Shown here piece after piece: positions 9,654 to 18,645 of a DNA stretch of 64,000 nucleotides. Source of the stretch: Paenibacillus massiliensis subsp. panacisoli DSM 21345 (GTDB lineage: Bacteria; Bacillota; Bacilli; Paenibacillales; Paenibacillaceae); contig NZ_AUFO01000012.1 in assembly GCF_000426545.1 (NCBI RefSeq), positions 62,001-126,000 on the forward strand, given 5' to 3'. The notes beneath the pieces are model-generated. The model saw nothing but the letters and a program-made list of their open reading frames with translations, was not told the DNA's origin and searched no databases. The position numbers and the translations under genes were made by a program. Position 1 is the first letter of the stretch. Each line of letters starts with the position of its first letter.

Positions 9654-10607
9654 TTACACGACAGAGAGTTGGTCGAGGCTTTGCTGGATGATATTGCAGG
9701 ATTGATTGAATTTGACCTGTTCCTCCGCTGTGAGCTCCAGCTCTACAACCTCCTGAATTCCTGCCCCGCCAATAATCGCCGGTACCCCGATGGCAAGCCC
9801 GGAATGGCCGTATTCTCCTTCGAGCACCGCTGATACGGCTGTAATCTTGCGATCATCGTTCAGGATGGAGCGTGTGATGTAGGCCAGTGCATTTCCAATT
9901 CCGAACTGAGTGGAGCCCTTACGGGTGAAAATCTCCCAGCCAGCATCACGCGTCTTGCGCTCGATGTCCTCCAGGTCCACATGAGCGAACCGGTCCTGAT
10001 GCTGCCGTAGGATATGAAGGATAGGCTTGCCGCCAATAGTGACGTGTGACCAGGCGACGAACTGTGATTCGCCATGCTCACCTAATGCGTACCCGGAGAC
10101 GCTGCGGGGATCAATGGCAAATACCTCCGAGAGCAGTGTCTTTAAGCGGGAGCTGTCGATGGATGTACCGGTGCCAATGACCTTGGAGCGCGGGAAGCCT
10201 GAGAGCTGCCGCACAAGACAGGTTACGACATCCACCGGATTGGAGGCAATTACGAATATCCCCTGAAAGCCACTGTCCATCACCTCTTGAACAACATTCT
10301 GAATGATAGTAGCTGTTGCCTCCAAGACGGTCAGTCTGGATTGCCCTGGTTGTGGGTTGGCTCCAGCCGTCAGAATCACTACGTCCATATCTGCACAATC
10401 AGCGCAGGTGCCTGGGTAGACCTTGGTTCGAGTATGGGTGAAATCCATGCAATGGGACAGATCAAGGGCTTGGGCGAGAGCCCGGTCGCTGGAACGGTCA
10501 ATAATCAAGATTTCATCACATACCGCCTGATTCACCATGGAATAGGCACAGCTGGAGCCTACCATCCCCGCACCGATCACAGCCACTTTACGCGTTTTCC
10601 CTTTCAT
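9654..10607 (-). CDS. ldh: L-lactate dehydrogenase
   Basis: A 317-residue NAD-dependent dehydrogenase interconverting pyruvate and lactate in the cytosol. It has the Rossmann motif [10 protein letters not shown] near residues 9-18, NAD-contact Asp in IIDRSSDRA, the substrate loop with Arg ([10 protein letters not shown]), the ASNPVDV strand and the catalytic His motif GEHGESQF. The usual family length is 310-320. The start is the ATG at 10607, with AGGAGG 9 nt upstream; the longer frame to 10841 is not coding. A near-palindrome at 10770-10802 lies about 165 nt upstream and could be an operator. I see no clear Rex box. Confidence 0.93.
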   Translation of the reverse strand: MKGKTRKVAVIGAGMVGSSCAYSMVNQAVCDEILIIDRSSDRALAQALDLSHCMDFTHTRTKVYPGTCADCADMDVVILTAGANPQPGQSRLTVLEATATIIQNVVQEVMDSGFQGIFVIASNPVDVVTCLVRQLSGFPRSKVIGTGTSIDSSRLKTLLSEVFAIDPRSVSGYALGEHGESQFVAWSHVTIGGKPILHILRQHQDRFAHVDLEDIERKTRDAGWEIFTRKGSTQFGIGNALAYITRSILNDDRKITAVSAVLEGEYGHSGLAIGVPAIIGGAGIQEVVELELTAEEQVKFNQSCNIIQQSLDQLSVV

Positions 10608-10981
10608 TCGATACAGCCTCCTATGTGGATGAACATCCTTCTTAATATAGTCTATGCAAAAGCCCAGGTATACGTCACGTTTCTTCACATAATGCAATTG
10701 AATTATAGATATTTCTATCCTAAAACATTTCATGCCAGAAAAATACAGGTGAACAAGCGATAAAACCGACAGTTTTTTGATCATTTCATGACAAGAAAAC
10801 TGACGAATGCGCGAACGACAAAAGTTCTTAGTAATCCTCAATATTAGAAGAATTCAGCCAAAGGAGATCGCCGCTCTAAAAGCGAATTGGAATTACATTG
10901 CGAAAAGCCGAGGTTACCCTTCGGTAGACGAGCCGTCATGTCAGAAGGCTGCATCCATTATAGATTCAGGAGGGATTACGA
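10608..10981. other. Divergent intergenic region, ldh and MerR-like gene
   Basis: This 374-nt gap is moderately AT-rich and carries the 33-bp near-palindrome described separately. An 80-codon frame from 10807 overlaps the MerR-like start and has no ribosome-binding site. No confident promoter hexamers were identified. Confidence 0.35.
10770..10802. promoter_or_regulatory. 33-bp near-palindrome, candidate operator
   Basis: The outer arms CAGTTTT (10770-10776) and AAAACTG (10796-10802) and the inner arms TCAT (10781-10784) and ATGA (10788-10791) share the same centre, position 10786. Twelve of 15 positions per arm are symmetric. It lies between ldh (minus) and the MerR-like gene (plus) and could regulate either. 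The regulator is unknown. Confidence 0.4.
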
Positions 10982-11941
10982 ATGCAAGAGCTGAAGTCAA
11001 CCGCCGATATCGCCAGAAAGCTTGGCGTAGGAACAAGTACGCTTCGTAAGTACGCTGCTGCAATGGAGGAGAAGGGGTACCGCTTTGAGCGAGCGGCGAA
11101 CCAGTCCAGAATGTTCTCTCAGAAGGATATGGAACGGTTCAGGCTGCTGAAGACGGCATTGAGGGAAAATAATTTGCTGCTGTCAGAGGCTGTGGAACAG
11201 GCTTTGTTCGCGGAAGATGGACAGCGTGCAGAACACGATATTCATAATTCAGGGAGCGTAGGGATGAGCGTGACAAGTGGGATGGAGGAAGAGCCGGCAA
11301 TGCTCCTGTATTCGGCCAAAAGGGCCGAAAAGGGCGATGAGCTGAGGTATCTTGTGGAGGCAGTCACAGCGGCAGCATCCGAGAAGGAGTACACGGGCAA
11401 AGCGAAGGCAGAACGAATGGAGGAGGATCAGCCTTCACTGTCGCGGAGGGAATTGAACGAAACTTTAGGACAGGACATTCATATGGAATCAGCCGTCGGG
11501 GAGCTGCAGTCTAATTCCGTGCTGCAGTCTGATCAGCCGCTATCATCAGGTCAGCGACTACCATTAGATCAACCTATACAATCGGGTTCATCCATGCAGT
11601 CCGATCAGGCTGGGGGCTCAGATCAGCCAGCACAGACACCGCAGACACCGCAGACAGAGCAGCAAATATCTCTCCGCCATGAGGCCCTAAGCCCGGACTG
11701 GGACAAGCTGTATCGCCGTATTGAGGAACTGGAGGAAGGACAGCTACAGCTGCAACAGCTGAATAGCCAGCTGACTGCCCAGTTGGAGGAGCAGAAGAAT
11801 TGGATCAAGGAAAGGACGGAGGAGGAGCGTGATCGTCAGCTGATCACCAGTCTACGTACGTACCAAGGTCGTAAAAAGAAGACCCGCAGCTCTATCTTTG
11901 CTCTACTGGGTCTGGTGCCGCGCAAGAGCAGGGAGGCATAG
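10982..11941 (+). CDS. MerR-like HTH protein with C-terminal coiled coil
   Basis: A 319-residue protein. Residues 3-60 form a MerR-type helix-turn-helix (STADIARKLGVGTSTLRKYAAAMEEKG, then the wing FERAANQSRMFSQKDMERF). Residues about 60-75 continue as a helix. The middle is low-complexity and Gln/Ser/Pro-rich, with SDQP-like repeats (about 180-220), and residues about 235-290 are a strong coiled coil. The layout resembles RacA-like DNA-anchoring proteins and plasmid DUF3967-type proteins rather than a classical ligand-sensing MerR. AGGAGGG stands 7 nt before the ATG. A Ser/Thr kinase gene follows within about 70 nt and may share its transcript. Function is not known. Confidence 0.65.
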   Translation: MQELKSTADIARKLGVGTSTLRKYAAAMEEKGYRFERAANQSRMFSQKDMERFRLLKTALRENNLLLSEAVEQALFAEDGQRAEHDIHNSGSVGMSVTSGMEEEPAMLLYSAKRAEKGDELRYLVEAVTAAASEKEYTGKAKAERMEEDQPSLSRRELNETLGQDIHMESAVGELQSNSVLQSDQPLSSGQRLPLDQPIQSGSSMQSDQAGGSDQPAQTPQTPQTEQQISLRHEALSPDWDKLYRRIEELEEGQLQLQQLNSQLTAQLEEQKNWIKERTEEERDRQLITSLRTYQGRKKKTRSSIFALLGLVPRKSREA

Positions 11942-11957
11942 GGCTGCTGGCTAATGA

Positions 11958-11963
11958 TATAAT
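11958..11963 (+). promoter_or_regulatory. TATAAT hexamer before the Ser/Thr kinase gene
   Basis: A perfect -10 hexamer with TG-like context (aatgaTATAATggg) lies 49 nt before the preferred GTG start of the kinase gene. There is no matching TTGACA 17 nt upstream, so it would be an extended -10 type at best. Confidence 0.35.
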
Positions 11964-12011
11964 GGGACTGTAAAGATGGCGACAGTCCATCCTCTTACGC
12001 TAGGAGGAACA

Positions 12012-12866
12012 GTGGTCTTAGGATATATACGGAGGAGCATTGAAGCATGGCAGGATTATCCTTGTGAGCCGGGGGAGATCATTGCCGACCGCTACAAAAT
12101 ACATGAATTGCTGGGTGAGGGTAGTTATGGCCTGACCTACGCGTGCACGGACAAGCAGGATGGGCGGATCTATGCGCTCAAGCAAGCTCGACCAAGCAAG
12201 AAGGCAAGAGGAGAGCTGCTGCTGAAGCAGGAGGCCACTGCCTTAAGTCAGCTGGAGCATCCGCGTATTCCTGCACTTAAGGCGGCCTTTACCTGTAAAA
12301 AGCGACAATATATAGTGACAACGTTTGTCGAAGGACGCAACATGGAGGAATTGATCTTTCAGGAGCAGCACCAATTCAATGAGCGGGAATGCGTATCTTA
12401 TATGCTGTCCCTGCTGGATCTGGTGGAGTATGTGCATGAGCGTGGCTTCGTGCATATGGATTTGCGAATTCCTAACGTCATCCTGCATGGCGAAGATCTG
12501 TATCTGATTGATTTTGGCCTTGCTTTGCCGAGTGGGGAAGAGCCAGCTACAGCGGCCATTCAACAGCTACTAAATGAGCGTGATCCACAGCGACGTCTCC
12601 CGGTCATTCAGAGTGATCTCTACGATCTGGGACATCATCTGTTGTTCCTGCTTTATACGTCGTATGAGACTGTTGAGGTTACCGAGTCGCTGTCATCTGC
12701 ACCGAAGCAGCCGCCTGCAGGCTGGGAGCAGGAGCTGCAACTGCATCGTGGCACTCGTCATATATTGGAGCGTCTGCTGCAATTAGGCTCCTGCTATGAG
12801 AATACGCTTGAATTGCGCCATGATCTACAGCAACTGCACACCCAACTAGCGGGCGAATTTCATTGA
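12012..12866 (+). CDS. Hanks-type serine/threonine protein kinase
   Basis: A soluble 284-residue eukaryotic-type kinase. It shows the glycine-rich loop LLGEGSYGLTYAC, the ATP-anchoring Lys in YALKQA, a catalytic loop HMDLRIPN with the catalytic Asp and Asn kept but Met in place of the usual Arg of HRD, and the DFG metal-binding motif (LIDFGLA). There are no TM or PASTA domains, so it differs from PrkC and acts in the cytosol. GTG 12012 with AGGAGG 4 nt upstream is preferred over ATG 11976, which lacks a site; the frame is open from both. It sits right after the coiled-coil HTH protein, a possible substrate. The missing Arg suggests it needs no activation-loop phosphorylation. Confidence 0.85.
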   Translation: MVLGYIRRSIEAWQDYPCEPGEIIADRYKIHELLGEGSYGLTYACTDKQDGRIYALKQARPSKKARGELLLKQEATALSQLEHPRIPALKAAFTCKKRQYIVTTFVEGRNMEELIFQEQHQFNERECVSYMLSLLDLVEYVHERGFVHMDLRIPNVILHGEDLYLIDFGLALPSGEEPATAAIQQLLNERDPQRRLPVIQSDLYDLGHHLLFLLYTSYETVEVTESLSSAPKQPPAGWEQELQLHRGTRHILERLLQLGSCYENTLELRHDLQQLHTQLAGEFH

Positions 12867-12944
12867 AAATGGGATATTGTCCCTTACGCTTATACGATCG
12901 TCTACATAGGATGATATGGAAAATGAGCGAAAGGGGTGCTGTGC

Positions 12945-13115
12945 ATGAGCGGTAAAGCGAAGAACATGGGAATGGGGCCGGCGTACGGGGGTGATAAAGG
13001 AGGTTCCTACGGGCCTAGCTATGGATATTGTCCAGGGCCATGGACCTCTACAGGCGCCATTCTTGTCCTGTTCATTCTGTTGGTAATTATTGCGCAGATG
13101 TTATTCATCTGCTAG
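12945..13115 (+). CDS. Small Gly/Tyr-rich protein with C-terminal hydrophobic helix (YjcZ-like)
   Basis: A 56-codon gene. The N-terminal half is Gly/Tyr/Pro-rich (GGSYGPSYGYCPGPW) and the C-terminal 20 residues are one hydrophobic helix (ILVLFILLVIIAQMLFIC). The ATG follows AAAGGGGTG with 8 nt spacing. The layout matches the YjcZ/YosA-type sporulation proteins found in many spore formers, which are spore-coat or membrane associated and of unknown mechanism. The assignment rests on composition and layout only. Confidence 0.6.
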   Translation: MSGKAKNMGMGPAYGGDKGGSYGPSYGYCPGPWTSTGAILVLFILLVIIAQMLFIC

Positions 13116-13352
13116 TCGACTTAGCTACTGTTAATTCAAGTACCAGTCACAGTCACTGAGTCACGTGATCTCTGTGTCCAATACACTCTTGTGCCGTATC
13201 GGATGAAGCCGATGCAGGCCAAGGGTGTTTTGTCATGTGTGGAAGAAAAAAACGAATTAGTCAAAACTTTCTGCGGGGCTGTGAAGTCTCTTTAATAGCA
13301 TGATAAGATTCGGCCGAGTTCATAGCATGCGAATGGAGAGGAGTATTGCATC

Positions 13353-13892
13353 ATGGAGCTAGTGGAAGAAAAGCAGCTTGCAGAGAGGGCCTGTGCCGGG
13401 GATGAAGAGGCATTTCAGCAATTGATTGCTGCGCATAGAAGACGCTTGTACGGGATTGCCTATAGCTACTTGCATTCTGAGGCTGATGCCCTGGAAGCCC
13501 TTCAGGAGACCGTGTGCCGGGGATGGCTCAAATGTGGTGGCCTGCGGGAGCCAGAGACCATGATTCCTTGGCTCATCCGCATCCTGATGAATATTTGCGC
13601 CGATGAGCTGAAGCGACGCAAACGATTCCAGCCCTTGTTCAATCATGAGAGTCAGACGACGAGCGAAATGATTAGCGACAGCAAGCTTGATTTGCAGGAG
13701 GCTCTGGCGCACATGAAGCCCAAGTACAGAGATGTGCTCGTGCTGAAATACTATCAAGATATGACGATCCAGGAGATCGCAAGAGTATTAGACAAGCCCG
13801 AAGGAACGATAAAAACCTGGTTGTACAAGGGATTGAAGCTCATGAAGGGCAAGCTGGAGACTGGAGGTGAGGTGCAGCATGGGAGAGCATGA
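13353..13892 (+). CDS. ECF RNA polymerase sigma factor
   Basis: A 179-residue sigma-70 family member. Region 2 covers residues about 10-75 (FQQLIAAHRRRLYGIAYSYLHSEADALEALQETV, then WLIRILMNICADELKRRKR). Region 4 is about 110-165 (LQEALAHMKPKYRDVLVLKYYQDMTIQEIARVLDKPEGTIKTWLYKGLKLMK). It recruits RNA polymerase to its own regulon, often including itself. The ATG at 13353 follows GAGAGGAG. Its 3' end overlaps the downstream anti-sigma-like gene by 14 nt, the typical coupling of ECF/anti-sigma pairs, and the pair is close to SigV/RsiV-like or DUF4179-linked systems. Confidence 0.9.
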   Translation: MELVEEKQLAERACAGDEEAFQQLIAAHRRRLYGIAYSYLHSEADALEALQETVCRGWLKCGGLREPETMIPWLIRILMNICADELKRRKRFQPLFNHESQTTSEMISDSKLDLQEALAHMKPKYRDVLVLKYYQDMTIQEIARVLDKPEGTIKTWLYKGLKLMKGKLETGGEVQHGRA

Positions 13893-15243
13893 GGAGCAGC
13901 TGCGCAGATATTTTGAAGACAGCCGTTTGGCGGAAAGAAGAATTCAGGAGGTTCAGCTGGAACAAGCGATGAAGCAAGGGCTGCGACAGGCGGCGGAGCG
14001 AAAACGTGGCCGCCGCTTTGCTTATATCCTGAGATGGGGTGGGGCAGGCCTTGCGATCTGTCTGGCTATCTTGGCCTCACTATACTATATGCCGCAGGGG
14101 GAGCCTGCCAAGCCCGCTTCCTCGGATGCCGTAGCTGCACTTCCGACGTATGTACAGAAGCTTGTGGAGAAGGATAATACCCTGTTACAGGCTGTCGAGC
14201 ATGGATTATATCAGTCATTGAATCAGACGCAGGAGTCTGGACCTTATGTTATGCAGATTGATGGTGCGATTGCCGATTCACAGCGTGTTATTGTGTTCTA
14301 CAATCTGACTAATTCATCTACCTCAAATAAGGTGATCCTTGAGAATAACAAGCTACATCTTCTGGATCGAGACGGCAAGCCTACATCTGCTATCTATATG
14401 CCATATATGATGGAGGGTCAGATCATAAAGGAGGAAAATAAGATTGCCTTCGACTTTCCAACAGGAGAATATGTACCATCTGAATTCAGGCTAACGGGAT
14501 ATATTCAGGAGGAGAGCAAGACTGGTGGATTGCATAATGGGCGATGGTTCGAGACGGAGGTACAATTGGACCAGAGCAGATTCGCTGACTTGCACCGAGA
14601 GGCCGTGATCGAGAAGCCATTCAAGATCGGTGAGAAGGAGTATGTGCTTGAAGGCTTTACGCAGACCCCACTTCGCACGGATGTGAAGATTCGGGAGGTT
14701 GATGTCAAGAATCGGCCAACGTATCACCTGCTCGATCCTCGATTGCAGCTCGGTAAGGATCATCAGTTTAGCGAGATTTTGCATATGTATCAGGATATAG
14801 ACAACAGTAGCGGACAGCATACGATCTATTTCCCAGGCAGCTGGTATCGGGAAGCTACGCCTATGCGTTTTACGCTGGGAGGTATGAGCTTCAAGTTTGA
14901 CACAGATATCAAAATCAAGCTGGATACGGAGCGTAACGAGCAGGTGTACGCATCGGATGACCGAATCAAGAGCAGTATTATTCGCGAGGAAGGGGGGAAG
15001 AAATGGGTTTCTCTAAAGCTTGCAGGTTCTCCGCCCTATTCATTCGAAACATTTGATTGGGCAGATGCGAATGGACAGAAGTACGATTTTAGTATGGACA
15101 TTGGAGCTAAAGGAAATACAGGAGAGGACTCTCTAATCATCATTCTGAAAGATCAGCAATACAATCAGCCGCTCACGTTCAGTTTCAAAAGTTTTGCAGG
15201 CAGCATAATCTATGATGGAGAGAGTATGACCCTAGTTCCTTGA
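13879..15243 (+). CDS. Membrane-anchored anti-sigma-like protein (DUF4179 type)
   Basis: A 454-residue single-pass protein. A charged cytosolic N-terminus (EEQLRRYFEDSRLAERRIQEVQ..., about 1-45) is followed by one TM helix (ILRWGGAGLAICLAILASLYYM) and a 390-residue extracytoplasmic domain of mostly beta character that fits the DUF4179 plus immunoglobulin-like layout of Paenibacillus ECF partners. The N-terminus would bind the sigma factor and the outer domain would sense an envelope signal. I chose ATG 13879 (GGAGGTGAGG upstream); it overlaps the sigma gene by 14 nt. The orthodox zinc anti-sigma motif is absent, so the mode of inhibition is uncertain. Confidence 0.75.
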   Translation: MGEHEEQLRRYFEDSRLAERRIQEVQLEQAMKQGLRQAAERKRGRRFAYILRWGGAGLAICLAILASLYYMPQGEPAKPASSDAVAALPTYVQKLVEKDNTLLQAVEHGLYQSLNQTQESGPYVMQIDGAIADSQRVIVFYNLTNSSTSNKVILENNKLHLLDRDGKPTSAIYMPYMMEGQIIKEENKIAFDFPTGEYVPSEFRLTGYIQEESKTGGLHNGRWFETEVQLDQSRFADLHREAVIEKPFKIGEKEYVLEGFTQTPLRTDVKIREVDVKNRPTYHLLDPRLQLGKDHQFSEILHMYQDIDNSSGQHTIYFPGSWYREATPMRFTLGGMSFKFDTDIKIKLDTERNEQVYASDDRIKSSIIREEGGKKWVSLKLAGSPPYSFETFDWADANGQKYDFSMDIGAKGNTGEDSLIIILKDQQYNQPLTFSFKSFAGSIIYDGESMTLVP

Positions 15244-15269
15244 TTGCCACAGATCACATCAAGCCAAGC

Positions 15270-15302
15270 AGCCTTCACCTCGTAGGATCATGGGTGAAGG
15301 CT
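15270..15302 (+). terminator. Hairpin after the anti-sigma gene
   Basis: AGCCTTCACC (15270-15279) and GGTGAAGGCT (15293-15302) form a perfect 10-bp stem with a 13-nt loop, 27 nt after the stop codon. No T-run follows, so termination may be inefficient or factor-dependent. Confidence 0.55.
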
Positions 15303-15471
15303 ACTGTACTGCTCGCTTTAGATGCTATTGCTCATCGAATTTTCCTCAAAGATTGTTGCTCAGTTACTGATGCTCGAAGGCTAAGCTCTCAAGGTGGTGC
15401 CTAGAGGCTAATGCACTATTGCCTTATAGCTTATCAGCCTTATAGCTGCATAGCTGCATAGCCTTTACAGA

Positions 15472-15693
15472 TTAGGAGCTGGAATAACGTCTGTGTCTGT
15501 TCTTGTAGTAATCCTGACCGTGTGAACGATTACCGTATTTCAGATCCGAAGAGGACATCTTACGTCTATAGCCTCTGCCATGATCGCTGCTCGAATACCG
15601 CTTGTATTGCTTTCCGCGGGAGCTGCTGTAATGGCGTTTATGCGAGGATGAGGATGTGGAATGAAGAAGCTTGTTTATTATTTTGCGTAGCAT
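15472..15693 (-). CDS. Small basic Ser/Tyr/Arg-rich protein
   Basis: A 73-residue, highly basic protein dominated by Ser, Arg, Lys, Tyr and His, with an amphipathic start (MLRKIINKLLHS) and repeated SSS/YKRYSSS/HRRYSSS blocks. AAGGAG stands 12 nt before the ATG. The composition recalls small spore-coat or DNA-compacting proteins of Bacillales, but I do not recognise a family. It lies alone between a terminator and the convergent end of gluconokinase. The antisense frame at 15522-15725 is judged its shadow. Confidence 0.55.
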   Translation of the reverse strand: MLRKIINKLLHSTSSSSHKRHYSSSRGKQYKRYSSSDHGRGYRRKMSSSDLKYGNRSHGQDYYKNRHRRYSSS

Positions 15694-15855
15694 ATATTCG
15701 ACACTCCTTGTATTTAAAATTTTAGCTTTTCATCATATACGGCTCGTGTCCCGGTATGGTTTCAAGCTTTGGCAAGCTAAAAGTCGAACCTTTACGCTTC
15801 TTCATGTCCACGATGCCTCTCACGATACCCTTTCACACTATCCATCATCACTATG

Positions 15856-17415
15856 CTACTGCTTCGGGGTCTCTTGAGTAAGGCGATTCTGCAAGCTGGC
15901 TAGCTCGCTGTATTCCTCCTCGAACTTACGGGATAGGCGAATGTAGATCGGCAGCAGCTCACGATATACCCCGACATGGCTGTGAACAGGCTTGTGCCGA
16001 TATGTGGTGCCCATCATATAGCTTGCTCCATCCAGCGTCGGAATCCGTTCCAGCGCATACAGCCCCAGAATGACTGCTCCGAGACAGGAGCTCTCCAGAC
16101 TCTCGGGAATGACGACCTCCTGGTCGAAAATATCCGCCATCATCTGCCGCCACAGCTCCGAGCGGGCAAAGCCACCCGTGGCATGAATCAATGCAGGACG
16201 ACCAATGACCTCCTCCATGGCAAGCATTACACTGTATAGATTGAACAGTACGCCCTCCAGTGCAGAGCGGATCATATGCTCCTTCTTGTGCCGCAACGTC
16301 AAGCCGAAGAAAGAACCCCTCGCCTGCGGGTTCCAGAGTGGAGCACGCTCACCCGAAAGATAAGGATGGAACAATAGCCCCTCTGACCCAGCAGGCACCT
16401 GCTCAGCGATCTTCGTCAATACATGATATGGGTCTAGTCCTAGCCGCTTGGCTGTCTCGACCTCCGAAGCCGCGAATTCATCTCGTATCCATCGGAAGAT
16501 GATACCGCCGTTGTTGACAGGTCCGCCAATGACCCATTTGCCCTCTGCCAGAGCGTAGCAGAAGAATCGTCCTTTCGGGTCCGTGACGGGCTCGTCTACA
16601 ACGGTTCGAATGGCGCCACTGGTACCGATGGTGACAGCCACGACCCCGGGCTCGGTGGCATTCACACCCAGATTCGAGAGTACCCCGTCACTGGCTCCAA
16701 CGACGAATGGAGTGGCTGGGTCCAGTCCCATGTGCTTGGCATAGTCTGGTTGAAGCCCTTTCATAATATGAGTCGTCGGGACCAGCTTCGAGAGCTGGTC
16801 CGGGGTAACGCCAGCTACCGCCAAGGCTTCGGCATCCCAATCGAGCTGCTTCAGATTCAGCATACCTGTAGCAGAGGCGATGGAATGATCGATGACATAT
16901 TCACCGAACAGCTTGGCAAATATATATTCTTTGATGGAAATGTACTTAGAGGCGCGTTCAGCGATCTGTGGCAGATCACGAGTGATCCACATTAGCTTGG
17001 TTAATGGAGACATAGGATGGATCGGTGTTCCAGTTCGTCTGTAGATCTCATGCCCGTTCAATTGTTCAGTCAGGACGCGGGTCCAATCGGCGCTTCGATT
17101 GTCTGCCCAGGTAATGCAGGCTGTGAGGGGTTCGCCGTCTGCATCCACGGCCAGAATGCTATGCATGGCTGAGCTGAAGGATACGAAGAGAACAGACTCA
17201 GGGGCAACCTTGCTCTTGTCCATAACCTCTTTGGTCACAGTTAATACAGCCTCCAGAATAGCCTTAGGGTCCTGCTCGGCAGCCCCAGGCTCGGGGGTGT
17301 CTAGCGGGTATCCGACATGATGCTGGGCAAGGACATGTCCCTGTTCCTCGAAAAGCACGGCCTTGGTGCTGGTAGTTCCGATATCTACGCCAATCATATA
17401 TTGTGGTGCGGTCAA
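15856..17415 (-). CDS. gntK: Gluconokinase (FGGY family)
   Basis: A 519-residue carbohydrate kinase that phosphorylates D-gluconate to 6-phosphogluconate with ATP. The N-terminal ATPase fold starts MIGVDIGTTSTKAVLFEEQG; substrate residues include the catalytic Asp in ITWADNRS; the second domain has VGASDGVLSNLGVN and TIGTSGAIRTV, and the FGGY signature region is ATGGFARSELWRQMMADIF. The length is normal for the Bacillus-type GntK. The TTG at 17415 has AGGAGG 7 nt upstream; the longer frame to 17475 is not supported. No gluconate permease or GntR gene is adjacent. A lactonase-family gene further on (32520) could feed the same pathway. Confidence 0.88.
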   Translation of the reverse strand: MTAPQYMIGVDIGTTSTKAVLFEEQGHVLAQHHVGYPLDTPEPGAAEQDPKAILEAVLTVTKEVMDKSKVAPESVLFVSFSSAMHSILAVDADGEPLTACITWADNRSADWTRVLTEQLNGHEIYRRTGTPIHPMSPLTKLMWITRDLPQIAERASKYISIKEYIFAKLFGEYVIDHSIASATGMLNLKQLDWDAEALAVAGVTPDQLSKLVPTTHIMKGLQPDYAKHMGLDPATPFVVGASDGVLSNLGVNATEPGVVAVTIGTSGAIRTVVDEPVTDPKGRFFCYALAEGKWVIGGPVNNGGIIFRWIRDEFAASEVETAKRLGLDPYHVLTKIAEQVPAGSEGLLFHPYLSGERAPLWNPQARGSFFGLTLRHKKEHMIRSALEGVLFNLYSVMLAMEEVIGRPALIHATGGFARSELWRQMMADIFDQEVVIPESLESSCLGAVILGLYALERIPTLDGASYMMGTTYRHKPVHSHVGVYRELLPIYIRLSRKFEEEYSELASLQNRLTQETPKQ

Positions 17416-17608
17416 GCTGTTTCCTCCTCTCAAAGGTCCCGTCTTGCTTATATTATGGAAAGTTACAATTATCATAAGCTTTTGTACTTTCTAACTGCAA
17501 GCCGGGCCAACAACGTTTCAATTCTTGTCGTTTCGAGATACAATATACAGTAAGCTATAAGCGTAGGAAGCTGTATTTGCATTTTAACCATGTTAAGGAG
17601 ACCACCTG

Positions 17609-18355
17609 ATGATTATTTTGAAGACGAAAGAACAGATAGAACATATGAAGAAGGCGGGAGAGATTCTCGCAGCCTGCCATAGGGAGATTGCGAAGCTGAT
17701 TCGTCCAGGCATTAGCACGATGGAGATCGACGCCTTTGCGGAAGCCTTCATGCGCAAGAATGGAGCTACTCCTGAGCAGAAGGGATATAACGGATATCCG
17801 TATGCTACCTGTGGATCGGTGAATGATGTGATCTGCCACGGATTCCCGAACAAGACACCACTGCAGGATGGCGATATCGTAACGATTGATATGGTTGTGA
17901 ACCTGAATGGCTGGCTCGCAGACTCGGCCTGGTCCTATGCCGTGGGTAACGTATCCGAGCAAGCTGGCAAGCTGCTGGATGTAACGAAGGAATCCTTGTA
18001 CAAAGGGATTGAGCAGGCTGTGATCGGCAATCGCATCGGCGATATCTCTAATGCTATTCAGGTATTTGCGGAAGCAGAGGGTGTGTCCGTCGTGCGTGAC
18101 TTCATCGGTCATGGTATTGGCGAGAAGATGCATGAGGAGCCGCAGGTTCCTCACTATGGACCTCCGCACCGCGGCACGCGCCTGAAGGAAGGCATGGTCA
18201 TTACGATCGAGCCGATGCTGAACACAGGCACTTATCGCTGTAAGATTGATGAGGACGGATGGACAGCGCGCACATTGGATGGTGGATTATCCGCACAATA
18301 TGAGCATACGATTGCAATTACTGCAGATGGACCTGTAATTTTGACGGAGCAGTAA
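17609..18355 (+). CDS. map: Methionine aminopeptidase, type I
   Basis: A 248-residue dinuclear metalloprotease that removes the initiator Met from nascent proteins. It shows the pita-bread fold with the substrate His in ICHGFPN, metal ligands in TIDMVVNLNGWLADSAW (two Asp), GHGIG (His), ITIEPM (Glu) and QYEHT (Glu). The length fits type Ia. ATG 17609 has AAGGAG 8 nt upstream. Separate from the ribosomal-protein operon, this copy is likely the second MAP common in Bacillales. It is divergent from gluconokinase. Confidence 0.93.
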   Translation: MIILKTKEQIEHMKKAGEILAACHREIAKLIRPGISTMEIDAFAEAFMRKNGATPEQKGYNGYPYATCGSVNDVICHGFPNKTPLQDGDIVTIDMVVNLNGWLADSAWSYAVGNVSEQAGKLLDVTKESLYKGIEQAVIGNRIGDISNAIQVFAEAEGVSVVRDFIGHGIGEKMHEEPQVPHYGPPHRGTRLKEGMVITIEPMLNTGTYRCKIDEDGWTARTLDGGLSAQYEHTIAITADGPVILTEQ

Positions 18356-18427
18356 TCGTACGATGAACAAGGCTAGCCATATCGGTTAGTCTTGTTTGTT
18401 TTAAATTGAGATGGAAGGGGCAGGAGG

Positions 18428-18550
18428 ATGAATGTTTATATCGAAAAAGCCAATGTAGATGACTCTAAGCTATTAGCTCAAATTCAGAATGTAATTGGAT
18501 TCGAAATAACAAAAAGAAACGTTCTTTGTATGAGCGTTTCTTCTGACTAA
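18428..18550 (+). pseudogene. Truncated GNAT acetyltransferase remnant
   Basis: Forty codons beginning MNVYIEKANVDDSKLLAQIQ, the usual opening strand and first helix of GNAT acetyltransferases, with GAAGGGG 7 nt before the ATG. The frame then runs directly into a hairpin (AAGAAACG 18514-18521 / CGTTTCTT 18535-18542) and stops. The acetyl-CoA motif is missing. The simplest reading is an internal deletion that fused the gene's start to its terminator. It marks the left edge of the accessory island. Confidence 0.6.
18514..18542 (+). terminator. Hairpin inside the truncated GNAT frame
   Basis: AAGAAACG and CGTTTCTT form a perfect 8-bp stem with a 13-nt loop, preceded by A-run and followed by TTCT. 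It lies within the last codons of the truncated acetyltransferase. A second small stem, AATAAC/GTTATT (18587-18606), follows and may terminate the minus-strand operon that ends at 18646. Confidence 0.5.
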
Positions 18551-18645
18551 CTAACATTCCTCTATACGTTTTTCTTCCACTTCACTAATAACACTTCGTT
18601 GTTATTCAACCACTAAGGATTCTTGAGAAACCTTGGTTCTTCACC

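Noticed and set aside
17555..18169. 204-codon minus-strand frame over map
   Set aside because: Shadow of the methionine aminopeptidase gene, whose metal ligands are all in the plus frame.
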